Positions 1 to 7,968 of a stretch of 23,005 bases of DNA are shown here, piece by piece; the first letter of the stretch is position 1; each line of letters opens with the position of its first letter. The stretch spans positions 1 to 23,005 of the forward strand of contig CALLZZ010000163.1 in NCBI GenBank assembly GCA_937858235.1. Direction: 5' to 3'. The DNA is from an uncultured Clostridia bacterium. GTDB taxonomy: Bacteria > Bacillota > Clostridia > Oscillospirales > Oscillospiraceae. A program made the translations under genes and the position numbers. Below the pieces are notes generated by a model. It was not told the DNA's origin and searched no databases. It saw only the letters and a list, made by a program, of their open reading frames with translations.

Positions 1-2176
1 CCAGCGTATCGGCTGCGCTATCCCAGCGTGAGGAGGAATCACCCAGCTCCCGGAGAGTAGTGGAAAGCTCCAGCACCGTATTCCAAGGTTCCTGCAGGTT
101 GTATTCTCTGCGGACGATTCTGGTTTTTATAGACAGGTTCAGGTCGTCATCCTTCACCATGACCGTATCGCCCAGCTCCCAAGTCTCATGCTCGTAGCCG
201 GTCAGTACCGACAGATCCATTGCCTTTAGCACATAGGAAATACGCGGAGAAGCATAGTCCGCAAGCCGCATGTTGGCATATTCCAGCATCTGATATGGAT
301 TGGTGAAGTTTGAGCAGTCCAGCGTTGCGATTCGTATTTCGGAAGTATAGGTCGTGTCCTGCACATACTCGTTGCCGCCATTGATCGAGGCAAAGGTCAT
401 GCCGTCCTTGCCATAGGCATAAAGCCTTGTAATCAAGCTGGTTGTATCAATGACGCGCTGGATGGATTTCATATTTTTCTTATAGCAGAACAGCACGCCG
501 GAATCATCACCGGAGAAGGTCAGGAGCTTCACGATCCTGTTTGCGTTATCGAAAATCAGGTCACCGCCGTGAATGTTCTGCACTGCTCTCAGGATCGCCA
601 GCGCGTTTTTCTCAGAACAAGTCCAAGTTCGCTTTGTGGAGACATTGACCGTTCCTATATCCCAATCGGTGCCCTGCAGAGCATAAGCTATCGGAACATC
701 CGCCGTGTCTGCATTAAAGGTAATCTCGTCCTTTTTTACAGAGTAGGCAAGATCATAGAATGCCGCCTCCGCATAGACCGTGGTGATGGCCTTGCCGCTT
801 TCTTCCTTATCATCCGTAATTGTACGGATACGATAGGTGTCGCTGACAATACGCACGGTCTTTTCATTATCAATATAGGCGCGTTTGCTGTCCTGAAACG
901 GCAGCTTGAATTCCAGCTCATCCACGCCGTTGATCTCGCTGGTCACGATGATGTCATAGGCGTTATCCAGCACAGCCTCCGTGTTCCCATCTGAGTCCAG
1001 AATGACCGGTCTTGCATAGCCAAGTTTGGTATAGAGCGGCTTTGGATTATCATACAGGCTGATAGATGTCAGCGTAGGCGTCCTCGCTGTATTTGTGGTA
1101 GAAAGCGTGACGCGGTATTTGATGTATTTCTTTGCGGGAGATTCAAGCTCGCCGTTTGCGCCGATAGCCTGCCACTCTGTCCAAGTAGAGAGGTCATCTG
1201 AGGTTGCCGTTTCCACAAGCGAGATAGAGGTTTCTCCCGGAGAGTAATCTGCTTTCACAGAAACTCTGCCGTTGCCGGTCACGCCACAGTCCCTTGCTGC
1301 AGTAATGAGCTGTCCGCTTGACGGATAGACAAAGTCCGTAGCTCGAAGCGTAACGACATCTGCTGCTGTCAGGGCGTCCACATCACCGGTTAGATCTGCG
1401 CCGTTTGCAGAGAGCGACTCCAGAAAATATTCAGCAAGATCATCAGCTGTAAGATCAGAATCGCAGTCGAGGAACCAGTCATCAAAGCCGCCTGCATACC
1501 AGTAGGAGTCCGCGTGCATTCCCCAGATGAGGTCTGCTACACAGCTACGATTCAGCTCTCCGGTAAAGGTCAACACGCTTGACTTCCAAACCGTGCCGGA
1601 GCTCTTATTGCCAAGGATATACTGCGCTGTCTTTGCGTTTGGCTTAATCACACAGGCAATAAAGTACCAGTAGCCGTTTAGCAGAGAAAATGATGGCGTT
1701 ACCGACGTATCGAGGATCAGAGAACCGGAGGAGTTATACAGCATAATCCTCGGCTTTCCTCTGATCAGCGACAGATAGAAAATCGGCTGTCCGGAACCAT
1801 AGCGGGTATTCAGGATCGGAGTATAGGTGTTGCCGACTGAATATGTCGTAGGCTTCATCCAGCCGCCGACCACGATGGTTTCACCGAGGCTTGAGAAGAT
1901 ACTGCCGTCGTTTTCCACCTTTAGGTAGGTTTTCTCTGAAGAAGGATTATTGATGTTCAACTGGAAGTAGCGACCGAAATTGCCTGTTTTCATATCAGCG
2001 GTGGTGCCGCTCCAGTTATGAATATATGCCTTGCGATCCTTCCCGGAGGAATCAGCCAGATAATCATCTGCATCAGGTTCGGACTCGTTAAAACGCCAGA
2101 GACCGTCAGGAGCCCATGCAGCCGGGAACTCGCCGGTGAAGGCATCTTGGGTATTCAATATATTTTTAAGAGCCAT
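1..2176 (-). CDS. Tail-tip/endopeptidase-type minor structural protein with N-terminal LamG-like domain (C-terminus cut by window edge)
   Basis: The frame is open from the ATG at 2176 to the left edge (725 codons), so the C-terminus is missing. An ideal ribosome binding site (GGAGGTGATT) sits just before the ATG, and the gap to the distal tail gene is 6 bases. Residues about 20-255 look like a concanavalin/laminin-G beta-sandwich, with ETIVVGGWMKP, GYWYFIACV and a closing GGFDDWFLDCDSDLT that is typical of LamG_3 repeats. Residues about 275-377 look like a second beta-sandwich (SDDLSTWTEWQAIG...YIKYRVTLST). From about 380 onward (VILDSDGNTEAVLDNAYDII, LEFKLPF, YRIRTITDD) the sequence resembles the prophage tail endopeptidase / minor structural protein family. 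By position it should form the tail tip and contact the host surface. The sugar-binding role of the LamG part is inferred from the family and is not shown here. Confidence 0.85.
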   Translation of the reverse strand, partial: MALKNILNTQDAFTGEFPAAWAPDGLWRFNESEPDADDYLADSSGKDRKAYIHNWSGTTADMKTGNFGRYFQLNINNPSSEKTYLKVENDGSIFSSLGETIVVGGWMKPTTYSVGNTYTPILNTRYGSGQPIFYLSLIRGKPRIMLYNSSGSLILDTSVTPSFSLLNGYWYFIACVIKPNAKTAQYILGNKSSGTVWKSSVLTFTGELNRSCVADLIWGMHADSYWYAGGFDDWFLDCDSDLTADDLAEYFLESLSANGADLTGDVDALTAADVVTLRATDFVYPSSGQLITAARDCGVTGNGRVSVKADYSPGETSISLVETATSDDLSTWTEWQAIGANGELESPAKKYIKYRVTLSTTNTARTPTLTSISLYDNPKPLYTKLGYARPVILDSDGNTEAVLDNAYDIIVTSEINGVDELEFKLPFQDSKRAYIDNEKTVRIVSDTYRIRTITDDKEESGKAITTVYAEAAFYDLAYSVKKDEITFNADTADVPIAYALQGTDWDIGTVNVSTKRTWTCSEKNALAILRAVQNIHGGDLIFDNANRIVKLLTFSGDDSGVLFCYKKNMKSIQRVIDTTSLITRLYAYGKDGMTFASINGGNEYVQDTTYTSEIRIATLDCSNFTNPYQMLEYANMRLADYASPRISYVLKAMDLSVLTGYEHETWELGDTVMVKDDDLNLSIKTRIVRREYNLQEPWNTVLELSTTLRELGDSSSRWDSAADTL

Positions 2177-2182
2177 GCAAAA

Positions 2183-2962
2183 TCACCTCCAGCGGCTTCT
2201 GGCTTGAATGTTCAGTTCCGTAAATGTTGTATTTGTACCGACCGCAGCAATCACGATGGTGTTATCTCCCGTATTTAAGACCGGGAAGTTCAGCTCCGAC
2301 AGAAGCGGGAGACCGTTTCGAAGTGTTTCTCCGTTGGAATCCACCACCTTTGCCGTCATAAGGTCGGAGTCAATAATCAATGTTTCATCGGAGGCAAGCC
2401 GTCCAATGATCTGAAGCTCGCTGCCGTTTGTAGTTATGGAGATATACGAGTCCGTCCCGGAAGGAATTACACCCTTCAATGAGTAGACCGGGTAGGACTC
2501 GATATTCCCAAGAGCGCGTGAAGCGGTAAAGGTTCCGTTTTCCGCAAAATCAAAAGTCTCATCTGATATGGCATAGCCATAAGGGTCTGGGCAGAAAAAT
2601 TCCAGATCGAAGGTGCAGGAATTGCGGACTGCCCGGTCAAAGGAGAATCCGGACGTAAGCCTTGCTTCATACACTCGTCCCGGTTCCTTATCCAGAATGA
2701 GCTGGCAGAGGCCGTTGTCCGGATTCAGCCATTCGATAATATCGTCCTTCTTTGAAAGAAACTGTTCGTCTGTACTTCCCGGAGGAATGAAGCAGGAAAT
2801 CAGTATCTTCCGCTCGGATACCGTTTCTCCGAAATCAAATACGCCGTGCCGTCCGGGCATGGTAATCGTGTTGTTTCTAAGCTCCGGCATACGGTATTCG
2901 TTTGTAATCCTTGTCGCAAGTCCCATAGACTGGGAGGTTGTTCCGTTAAATGAAAATCCCAT
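2183..2962 (-). CDS. Distal tail protein (Dit, Sipho_tail family)
   Basis: This 259-residue protein matches the phage tail family that caps the tail tube and forms the hub of the baseplate. It starts MGFSFNGTTSQSMGL, continues with the LRNNTITMPGRHGVFDFGE segment, and has a CTFDLEFFCPDPYGYA stretch near residue 145 that is characteristic of Sipho_tail proteins. The second half is a carbohydrate-module-like galectin fold in characterised Dit proteins; here it is rich in short beta-type segments. It lies directly after the tape measure (1-base gap) and before the tail-tip gene, which is the standard order for Gram-positive siphophages. The stop at 2183 is 6 bases from the next start, so the two genes are translationally close. 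Confidence 0.9.
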   Translation of the reverse strand: MGFSFNGTTSQSMGLATRITNEYRMPELRNNTITMPGRHGVFDFGETVSERKILISCFIPPGSTDEQFLSKKDDIIEWLNPDNGLCQLILDKEPGRVYEARLTSGFSFDRAVRNSCTFDLEFFCPDPYGYAISDETFDFAENGTFTASRALGNIESYPVYSLKGVIPSGTDSYISITTNGSELQIIGRLASDETLIIDSDLMTAKVVDSNGETLRNGLPLLSELNFPVLNTGDNTIVIAAVGTNTTFTELNIQARSRWR

Positions 2963-2963
2963 A

Positions 2964-5420
2964 TTACACCAGTCCTTTCGCCCTGCGTCCGGCAGTCAGC
3001 AGAGTATTGAGCTGCTGAGAAATCTTCCGGATATCATCATCGCTTCTGACACTCATTTCCTCGATATTGATGAGAGGCTGATCTCCTGAAACGCTGAGGG
3101 TAGCGCTGCTTACTGCATCCTGAATCATGGAGCGCAGCGAGCTTACACCGACCACAGCTTCATCACCAGCTTCACCGCCGCCAAGAAGAGTGCCGCCGCT
3201 CTGGCCGAAGATGGTCGCATCCTTTAAGATCATGCCGCCGGACATCGCCTTCTTATACCAGTCCACAGAAAAGTGCGGTATGGATGGCGGGTTTAGCGAA
3301 AAGCTGCCTGTGATGGAGAAGTGCGGCAGCTTGATCTTCGGCAGGCTCCAGCTGAAGTTGAACACGCTCTTTAGCTTGTTTACGATGCCGGATACCGTGC
3401 TCCAGATGGTATTGAACACATTGGAGATGGTACTCTTGATTCCGTTTACGATATTGGACACCGTGCTCTTGATCGCATTAAAGCCATTGCTGATGCCGGA
3501 TTTCATGGTATTAACCACATTCATGACCGCACTCTTTATGCCGTTCCAAACGGAAGTGACTACGCTCTTTACAGCATTGAAAATAGTAGAGGTCGTAGTC
3601 TTTATGGCATTCCAAGCTGTGGTAAGAAAACTGCTGATTGCATTTACCACAGTGGTGAAGGTGTTCTTTATTACCTCCCAAATGCCGACGAAGAAATCCT
3701 TGATCGCCGTCCATACGGTAATGGCAATTTCCTTGACCTTCTCCCAGAGGTTGATCCAGAATTCTCTGAAGCCTTCGCAGTTATTCCATAGGTAGATAAA
3801 TGCAGCTACCAGCAGGCCGATGGCCGTAATGATCAGGCCTATCGGATTTGCCGCCATGACAGCATTCAGTCCTGCCATCGCCGTTTTTACTCCGGCCATA
3901 GCAGTGGTAACAGTAGGAATGATCGTCATAATCGTACCAACAGCGGATATAACCTTACCGACTATTACAAGTACCGGCCCGATTGCAGCAGCCACGAGCG
4001 CAATCTTTACGATCATCTGCTGCATGGGCTCTCCGAGGTTGTTCCACCATTCGGCGAGGGATTTCAGCTTGTCAGAAAGCTCTTTCAGGACAGGAGCGAG
4101 AACTGACATCAAGGAATTACCGACCTCCGCACCGGTTTCTTTCAGAGAGTTCATGGTCATCTGAAACTGGTCAATCGGGTCGAGCGTCTCATTGAAAGTG
4201 TTCTCTACACTGCCTTCAAAATCTCCGAGAAAGCCGGAGAAATCTGACAGGTTGAGCTTTCCGGTCTGCACGGCATTATAAATGGAGGCACCGGCTTTAC
4301 TACCAAAAAGGTCATAGGCCGCCTGCAGCTTTTCTGCATCGCTGCCACTTCCTTGCATGGTAGTTGAGAATTCCGCAAGCACCTGATCCAGCGTTTTGCC
4401 GTCTGCCGTTGCATTCTTCATAGCGGTCTTTAAGCCCATCATAGCGGCAGAAGTATCAAGACCGGACATTTCTACCATGCCCATAAAGCCAGCGGCCTGC
4501 TGGGCAGTGAGTCCCATTTCCTTCAGCTGCGCGGCATTGGAGGAGAGGGCGTTTGCCAGCGTATCCATATCAATGCCTGTGGCCTGACCGGTGGCATTTA
4601 AAGCATCCAGAAGATTATCCGCCTCAGAAGCGTCCATGCCGAAGGCGTTCATGACGGAGGATACATTGTCGATAGATGTTGAAACATCGGTATCATTGAG
4701 CTGGGCAAACTTGATGAATTTTGCCGAGAGGTCATCCAGCGCCTGCCCGGTCAGGCCGAAACGGGTGTTGACCTCACCGACAGCAGCACCGGCAGTTTCG
4801 AAGTCCGTCGGTATCTCCGTGGCGAGGTCTTTTACGATCTGGCACATATCCTCCAGCTCATCACCGGTAGCGCCAGTTTTCTGTGCAACGATGTCGAGGC
4901 CAGCATCCACCTCGTTAAAGGCAGCAATGGAGGCAGCGCCAATGGCGACAATGGGAGCCGTTACATGCGTTGATAGGCTTGTGCCGACATCAGATATTTT
5001 CCCACCGACCTCCTGCAGCTTGGAGCCGGTTGCTCGGAGCGTTGCCGTGATTGAGGTATCTGTTTCCCGACACTGCTGTTCGAGGTTTTTGAGCTCGTTT
5101 TCGGTCTCTATGATCTCACGCTGCCATGCATCATATTGCTGCTGGGTGACGGTACCGTTTTTAAGTCCAGCATCCATCTGGTCTTGCACGGACTTCAGCT
5201 GTGTGAGCTTTTCCTTCGTTTCGGAGACTGCCTGTTGTAGGAGCTTCTGTTTCTGTTCGAGCAGCGAGGTATTTGTCGGGTCGAGCTTCAGGAGCTTGTT
5301 AACGTCCTTTAGCTGCGACTGAGTTGATTTGATTTCTTTGTTTACGCCGGAGAGGGCTTTGGAAAGGCCGGTCGTATCGCCGCCGATTTCCACGGTTATG
5401 CCTTTTATTCTGTCAGCCAT
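2964..5420 (-). CDS. Tail tape measure protein
   Basis: This is the longest complete gene of the window (818 residues). It should set tail length and be ejected with the DNA. Residues 1-125 are a charged coiled coil (LKDVNKLLKLDPTNTSLLEQ is typical of tape measure N-termini). Residues about 150-440 match the TP901-type minor tail core, with QKTGATGDELEDM and FGSKAGASIYNAVQTG. Residues 470-545 hold two or three hydrophobic membrane-type segments. Residues 567-687 are eleven-residue repeats (separate entry). The C-terminus has the common GGGEAGDEAVV motif near 745. At roughly 0.15 nm per residue, the rule of thumb from other siphophages, the tail would be about 120 nm long. The ribosome binding site is AAGGAGG with a 7-8 base spacer. 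It follows the frameshifted chaperone genes as expected. Confidence 0.95.
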   Translation of the reverse strand: MADRIKGITVEIGGDTTGLSKALSGVNKEIKSTQSQLKDVNKLLKLDPTNTSLLEQKQKLLQQAVSETKEKLTQLKSVQDQMDAGLKNGTVTQQQYDAWQREIIETENELKNLEQQCRETDTSITATLRATGSKLQEVGGKISDVGTSLSTHVTAPIVAIGAASIAAFNEVDAGLDIVAQKTGATGDELEDMCQIVKDLATEIPTDFETAGAAVGEVNTRFGLTGQALDDLSAKFIKFAQLNDTDVSTSIDNVSSVMNAFGMDASEADNLLDALNATGQATGIDMDTLANALSSNAAQLKEMGLTAQQAAGFMGMVEMSGLDTSAAMMGLKTAMKNATADGKTLDQVLAEFSTTMQGSGSDAEKLQAAYDLFGSKAGASIYNAVQTGKLNLSDFSGFLGDFEGSVENTFNETLDPIDQFQMTMNSLKETGAEVGNSLMSVLAPVLKELSDKLKSLAEWWNNLGEPMQQMIVKIALVAAAIGPVLVIVGKVISAVGTIMTIIPTVTTAMAGVKTAMAGLNAVMAANPIGLIITAIGLLVAAFIYLWNNCEGFREFWINLWEKVKEIAITVWTAIKDFFVGIWEVIKNTFTTVVNAISSFLTTAWNAIKTTTSTIFNAVKSVVTSVWNGIKSAVMNVVNTMKSGISNGFNAIKSTVSNIVNGIKSTISNVFNTIWSTVSGIVNKLKSVFNFSWSLPKIKLPHFSITGSFSLNPPSIPHFSVDWYKKAMSGGMILKDATIFGQSGGTLLGGGEAGDEAVVGVSSLRSMIQDAVSSATLSVSGDQPLINIEEMSVRSDDDIRKISQQLNTLLTAGRRAKGLV
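3360..3722 (-). repeat. Eleven tandem hendecad repeats inside the tape measure gene
   Basis: Residues 567-687 of the tape measure protein can be laid out as eleven units of exactly 11 residues. Each fits roughly x-x-(hydrophobic)-(V/W/F)-N-x-(I/V/M)-K-S-x-x; examples are TSVWNGIKSAV, SNIVNGIKSTI and SGIVNKLKSVF. At DNA level this is a 33-bp periodicity over 363 bp without gaps. Eleven-residue repeats suit a right-handed coiled coil or extended helix, and such repeats are a known way for tape measure proteins to change length by whole units. Confidence 0.8.
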
Positions 5421-5438
5421 GCGATGACCTCCTTCCTG

Positions 5439-5603
5439 TTAAAATCGATCCATCTGCTCCTGTGTTGCGAGCGCAGGGTAGTTGTAATCGTCGTTGCTCA
5501 TTTCTGCATACATGTCATTGACAGTCCCGATGGTGAGCAGGTCGAGCTCCGATATGGAAAGCCCGATCTGCACACACCGGAGTAAAAAGAGCGGGGTTGT
5601 CAT
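5439..5603 (-). CDS. Frameshift extension of the tail assembly chaperone (gpT part of gpGT)
   Basis: A 54-codon frame overlaps the end of the chaperone gene in the -1 frame and stops 18 bases before the tape measure start. Its product (FLLRCVQIGLSISELDLL near the start, TVNDMYAEMSND in the middle) resembles the C-terminal part of frameshifted tail chaperones that usually precede the tape measure gene in Firmicutes siphophages. It is most likely made as a fusion. A -1 slip at AAAAAAC would join residues 1-118 of the upstream gene to HHPTERE and then to this sequence, giving about 179 residues. The ATG at 5603 overlaps the upstream stop (ATGA) and could also allow a separate product, but no good ribosome binding site precedes it. 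In lambda the gpG and gpGT pair loads the tape measure protein and recruits tube subunits. Confidence 0.8.
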   Translation of the reverse strand: MTTPLFLLRCVQIGLSISELDLLTIGTVNDMYAEMSNDDYNYPALATQEQMDRF

Positions 5604-5630
5604 TTCCCGCTCTGTCGGATGATGTTTTTT
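5588..5630 (-). promoter_or_regulatory. Programmed -1 ribosomal frameshift site: slippery heptamer plus hairpin
   Basis: On the minus strand the in-frame codons AAA AAA AAC form the heptamer A AAA AAC (5624-5630), a classical -1 slippery site. Ten bases further on there is a perfect 8-bp stem, AGAGCGGG paired with CCCGCTCT (5606-5613 and 5588-5595), with a 10-base loop. The loop holds the zero-frame stop codon and the -1-frame ATG. This is the place where tail chaperone genes of siphophages normally frameshift. Whether the hairpin extends to a pseudoknot was not resolved. Confidence 0.8.
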
Positions 5631-5977
5631 TTAGATTCCACCTGCTGTTCTACATTGAGTCCCCACAGCTCGATGATTTGCGGCAGGATTTCATAGATGG
5701 AGAAGGTGTTGAACTGGTCGAGCCAGTCCTCCGGAGTATCCGGTACTTCAGGATTCTGATGCTTTGCCATCAGCCATGCGATGTTCTCAAAAAGCTCCAG
5801 ACTGAAAGTGTCCAGATTGGAGCTTTCTGTGTTGCTTTCATCGATGCCTTTCTGCAGATCGTTTAAGTCCTTATAAATGTCCCTGTGGAACTTGTTTCTG
5901 TAAAGGCGAGGGATAGCGGCAGAGGCGCGGAATTGCACCTCTTTGCCGTCAACCTCGATTGTTTTTGTTACTGCCAT
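5600..5977 (-). CDS. Tail assembly chaperone (gpG-like)
   Basis: This 125-residue protein lies between the major tail protein and the tape measure gene, the constant position of the tail chaperone. It starts MAVTKTIEVDGKEVQFRAS and has an acidic, helical middle (residues 35-110), including the LFENIAWLMAKHQNPEVP stretch common to this family. The start is set by GGAGG six bases before the ATG. Near its 3' end, codons 116-118 form the slippery sequence, after which only seven more residues are read in the zero frame. A minority of ribosomes should shift to give the longer gpGT protein. The protein assists tail polymerisation and is not expected in the finished particle. Confidence 0.85.
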   Translation of the reverse strand: MAVTKTIEVDGKEVQFRASAAIPRLYRNKFHRDIYKDLNDLQKGIDESNTESSNLDTFSLELFENIAWLMAKHQNPEVPDTPEDWLDQFNTFSIYEILPQIIELWGLNVEQQVESKKNIIRQSGK

Positions 5978-5988
5978 GTCGCGCCTCC

Positions 5989-6573
5989 TTAATCACCATT
6001 ACTTACTGAAGCACTCGGCTCATATACAGAGTTGTACCATGCGTCGTAAACAGTGCTTGTGGTATTCGTGCCGGTTTTGACCTTCACAATGCCGGAAGGG
6101 AGTGGAGAAGCTGTGATGGAAAGCGTCTCTGTCTGCACCTCGGTAGAATCCTCCTTGGTGCTGCCGGTGACGGAAGGACGGGTAGCGCTGCAGTAATACA
6201 TGCAGTGGCGGATCTTTCTCTGGTCGCCGGAGAACTCGAAAAGCAGCGCGAAATGCTCCGGCTCCACATCCTTGTTTTCTACAATGACGCCATTTGCGTC
6301 CTCAGTCTCGTGCATGACATCCGTGAGAAAGCTCTCCGGGATCAGCGCCAGCTCAAAGTCGCCGGAATAGCCGTTGTTGTTTGAAACCATGTAATATACG
6401 GAATCATCTGCATAGAACGGGTCATTATCTCCCTCGGCATCCAGCGAAAGGGAAACAGCACCGGGCATTGCTACGGGTGTGCCAAAGGTGACAGTACCAT
6501 CAGCGGCAAGCGTAGCGATTGCGTAATGGCAGTTTTTAAGGCCGAACTTGACCTTGTTACTCGTGTTAGGCAT
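5989..6573 (-). CDS. Major tail tube protein (phi13 family)
   Basis: The 194-residue product fits the phi13-type major tail proteins of Gram-positive phages. These start NKVKFGLKNCHYAI, then have SLSLDAEGDNDPFYADDSVYY and NNGYSGDFELALIPESF, the hallmark central segment, and end with a VYDAWYNSVYEP motif. It forms stacked hexamer rings around the tape measure. A strong AGGAGG lies before the ATG, which overlaps the previous stop by 8 bases. No extra Ig-like domain follows the core; the protein ends soon after the YNSVYEP motif. Confidence 0.92.
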   Translation of the reverse strand: MPNTSNKVKFGLKNCHYAIATLAADGTVTFGTPVAMPGAVSLSLDAEGDNDPFYADDSVYYMVSNNNGYSGDFELALIPESFLTDVMHETEDANGVIVENKDVEPEHFALLFEFSGDQRKIRHCMYYCSATRPSVTGSTKEDSTEVQTETLSITASPLPSGIVKVKTGTNTTSTVYDAWYNSVYEPSASVSNGD

Positions 6574-6904
6574 AGTTTTTGCCTCCTATAATCTGTGTTT
6601 GATATAAGACCTCGTACAGCTTCTCCGACTCGATCCATACCTCGGATTTCTCATAAGGCAGGTCGTGAGCGATTAAGATGTCCTCGATCTGTGTTTCTGT
6701 TTCCGGATCTTTTACGTCCGTGTATAATTCGATGTTCAGCTCATCAATTTTCTGAAACACCGTGTCATCCGCGAACATATTGTCAGAGCCCGGATATAGA
6801 AAAACGAGGAAGGGCGGATCTGGTGACTCGCCTTCGGCAAAATGGTCGTAGGCAAGCGGCAGGCCGGCTTCCTCTAACATGGTGATTACACCGTCGTATG
6901 TCAT
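6566..6904 (-). CDS. Putative tail terminator / tail completion protein
   Basis: This 112-residue acidic protein (MTYDGVITMLEEAGLPLAYDHFAEGE...) has no motif that I can name with certainty. Its position between the gp10-like gene and the major tail protein, its size, and a pattern of short alternating helices and strands fit the tail terminator proteins that cap the tail tube and join it to the head. The DPPFLVFLYPGSDNMFADD stretch and the YTDVKDPETETQIEDIL stretch recur in proteins I associate with this position in Clostridia phages. The start overlaps the previous stop as ATGA, and the end overlaps the major tail start by 8 bases, so translation is coupled on both sides. Confidence 0.65.
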   Translation of the reverse strand: MTYDGVITMLEEAGLPLAYDHFAEGESPDPPFLVFLYPGSDNMFADDTVFQKIDELNIELYTDVKDPETETQIEDILIAHDLPYEKSEVWIESEKLYEVLYQTQIIGGKNYA

Positions 6905-7287
6905 GATCCACCTCCCAATTTCTGCTTGATGGTATTGACGAGCTTTTCGTTTCCGCGCTCCTCGGCTGAGGCGATATGAGGCTGTGCCGGAACACGTCCG
7001 CCGTCACGTTTCACATGCCCGTGCTCCAGAAGGTGCGCCAACTGATATCGGTTTCTTGAATGCACTACGAGGTCAATGCTTTGTGAATCCTCATGCATAT
7101 TCTTGACCGACCAGCTTTTCTTGTATTTGCCGGTATCGACCGGAGCGCCTGACTGAATATCCTTGCGGACGGAAGCGGCAGTTTCTTTCACGGCGGCCTT
7201 CAGGTCATCCGTGGCGAGCTTTGAATATTTTTCGAGCTCCTCCATAATGGCGTCGCCCATCTCACTTATTGATACATTTCTACTCAT
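6901..7287 (-). CDS. HK97 gp10-like head-tail protein
   Basis: The 128-residue protein shows the features of the HK97 gp10 family. It has an N-terminal helix (ISEMGDAIMEELEKYSK), a DIQSGAPVDTGKYKKSWSVK segment in which PVDTGxxxxS is the family signature, and YQLAHLLEHGHVKRDGGRVP with the conserved LEHG followed by HI-x-A. It acts at the head-tail junction. It sits in a chain of ATGA-type overlaps from the head-tail adaptor to the tail terminator, so these small junction proteins are probably made in similar amounts. Confidence 0.9.
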   Translation of the reverse strand: MSRNVSISEMGDAIMEELEKYSKLATDDLKAAVKETAASVRKDIQSGAPVDTGKYKKSWSVKNMHEDSQSIDLVVHSRNRYQLAHLLEHGHVKRDGGRVPAQPHIASAEERGNEKLVNTIKQKLGGGS

Positions 7288-7616
7288 GCGTTCTTCTCCA
7301 GCTTGCAGTTGAATTTCAGGCTGTTATGCTTATAGCCCATCGGATTCACATAGGTGATGTTGTAGGTGCGACCTTCCGCGATGATCCGGTATTTTGTCGA
7401 TTCCACAGCCGCAAGCTCAGAGCAGTAGCGGCAGGTGAAGTCCAGCGATTCCTCCGGATTGATGACTACACCGGAAGATTCGGAACCGGAGCTCGTGCCG
7501 ACAGTCGCCCAGCAGGAGAAATAATCTGCCCAGCCGGTTTTATGGTTTCCGTATTTGTCGACGATGACAGTATTTTTCTGGAAGGTGACGCGCACCCTCA
7601 TAGCCGCTATATTCAT
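7284..7616 (-). CDS. Head-tail adaptor / head closure protein
   Basis: At 110 residues, this protein has the usual length and layout of the phage head-tail joining family (SPP1 gp16-like). It has an N-terminal MRVRVTFQKNTVIVDKYGN strand pair, a central GWADYFSCWATVG segment with the tryptophan pattern typical of the family, and a C-terminal YRIIAEGRTYNITYVNP strand pair. It should plug or complete the connector below the portal. The ATG overlaps the stop of the connector gene (ATGA), and its own stop overlaps the next start in the same way. Confidence 0.85.
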   Translation of the reverse strand: MNIAAMRVRVTFQKNTVIVDKYGNHKTGWADYFSCWATVGTSSGSESSGVVINPEESLDFTCRYCSELAAVESTKYRIIAEGRTYNITYVNPMGYKHNSLKFNCKLEKNA

Positions 7617-7948
7617 GAAAACGCTCCTTCCCGTATTGCAAAAAGAAGCGAGCGCAGCGTCATGGTAAGAGCATGGTGATCGGCTTCCTCCCTGTGCTCA
7701 AAGAAATAGGCGCAGGTATAGAGGATAGCGACCTTCATGGTTTCCCGGATTGCAGACAGCTCCGCCTCGGTATATTCATCAGAAGAAGCCGCATCGGAGT
7801 CGATCACTTCCCACTGATCATCCGTTAGTCTTGCAATATCAATACATAAGCGAATTGCGGAGGCCAAGAGGATACCGACCGTGGCATCCTCATCCGACGA
7901 ATCTACGCGCAGATAGGCCTTCGCATCTTCAGTTAAAATCAAAGCCAC
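7613..7948 (-). CDS. Head-tail connector protein (gp6-like)
   Basis: This 111-residue, mostly helical protein matches the head-tail connector family of HK97 gp6 and SPP1 gp15: TEDAKAYLRVDSSDEDATVG at the start, followed by helices containing CIDIARLTDDQWE and AILYTCAYFFEHREEADHH. It forms a ring under the portal. The start is a GTG at 7948, chosen because GGAGGTGA lies six bases upstream. The gap to the major capsid gene is about 20 bases, so translation probably restarts independently here before the run of overlapping junction genes. Confidence 0.9.
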   Translation of the reverse strand: MALILTEDAKAYLRVDSSDEDATVGILLASAIRLCIDIARLTDDQWEVIDSDAASSDEYTEAELSAIRETMKVAILYTCAYFFEHREEADHHALTMTLRSLLFAIREGAFS

Positions 7949-7968
7949 GGTCGTTCACCTCCTTCGTC

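Noticed and set aside
5588..5613. Hairpin followed by a T run at the chaperone end, read as an intrinsic terminator
   Set aside because: The stem is followed by TTTTT on the minus strand, but it lies inside the tail operon and its place after the slippery heptamer explains it better as a frameshift stimulator. Weak termination here cannot be fully excluded.
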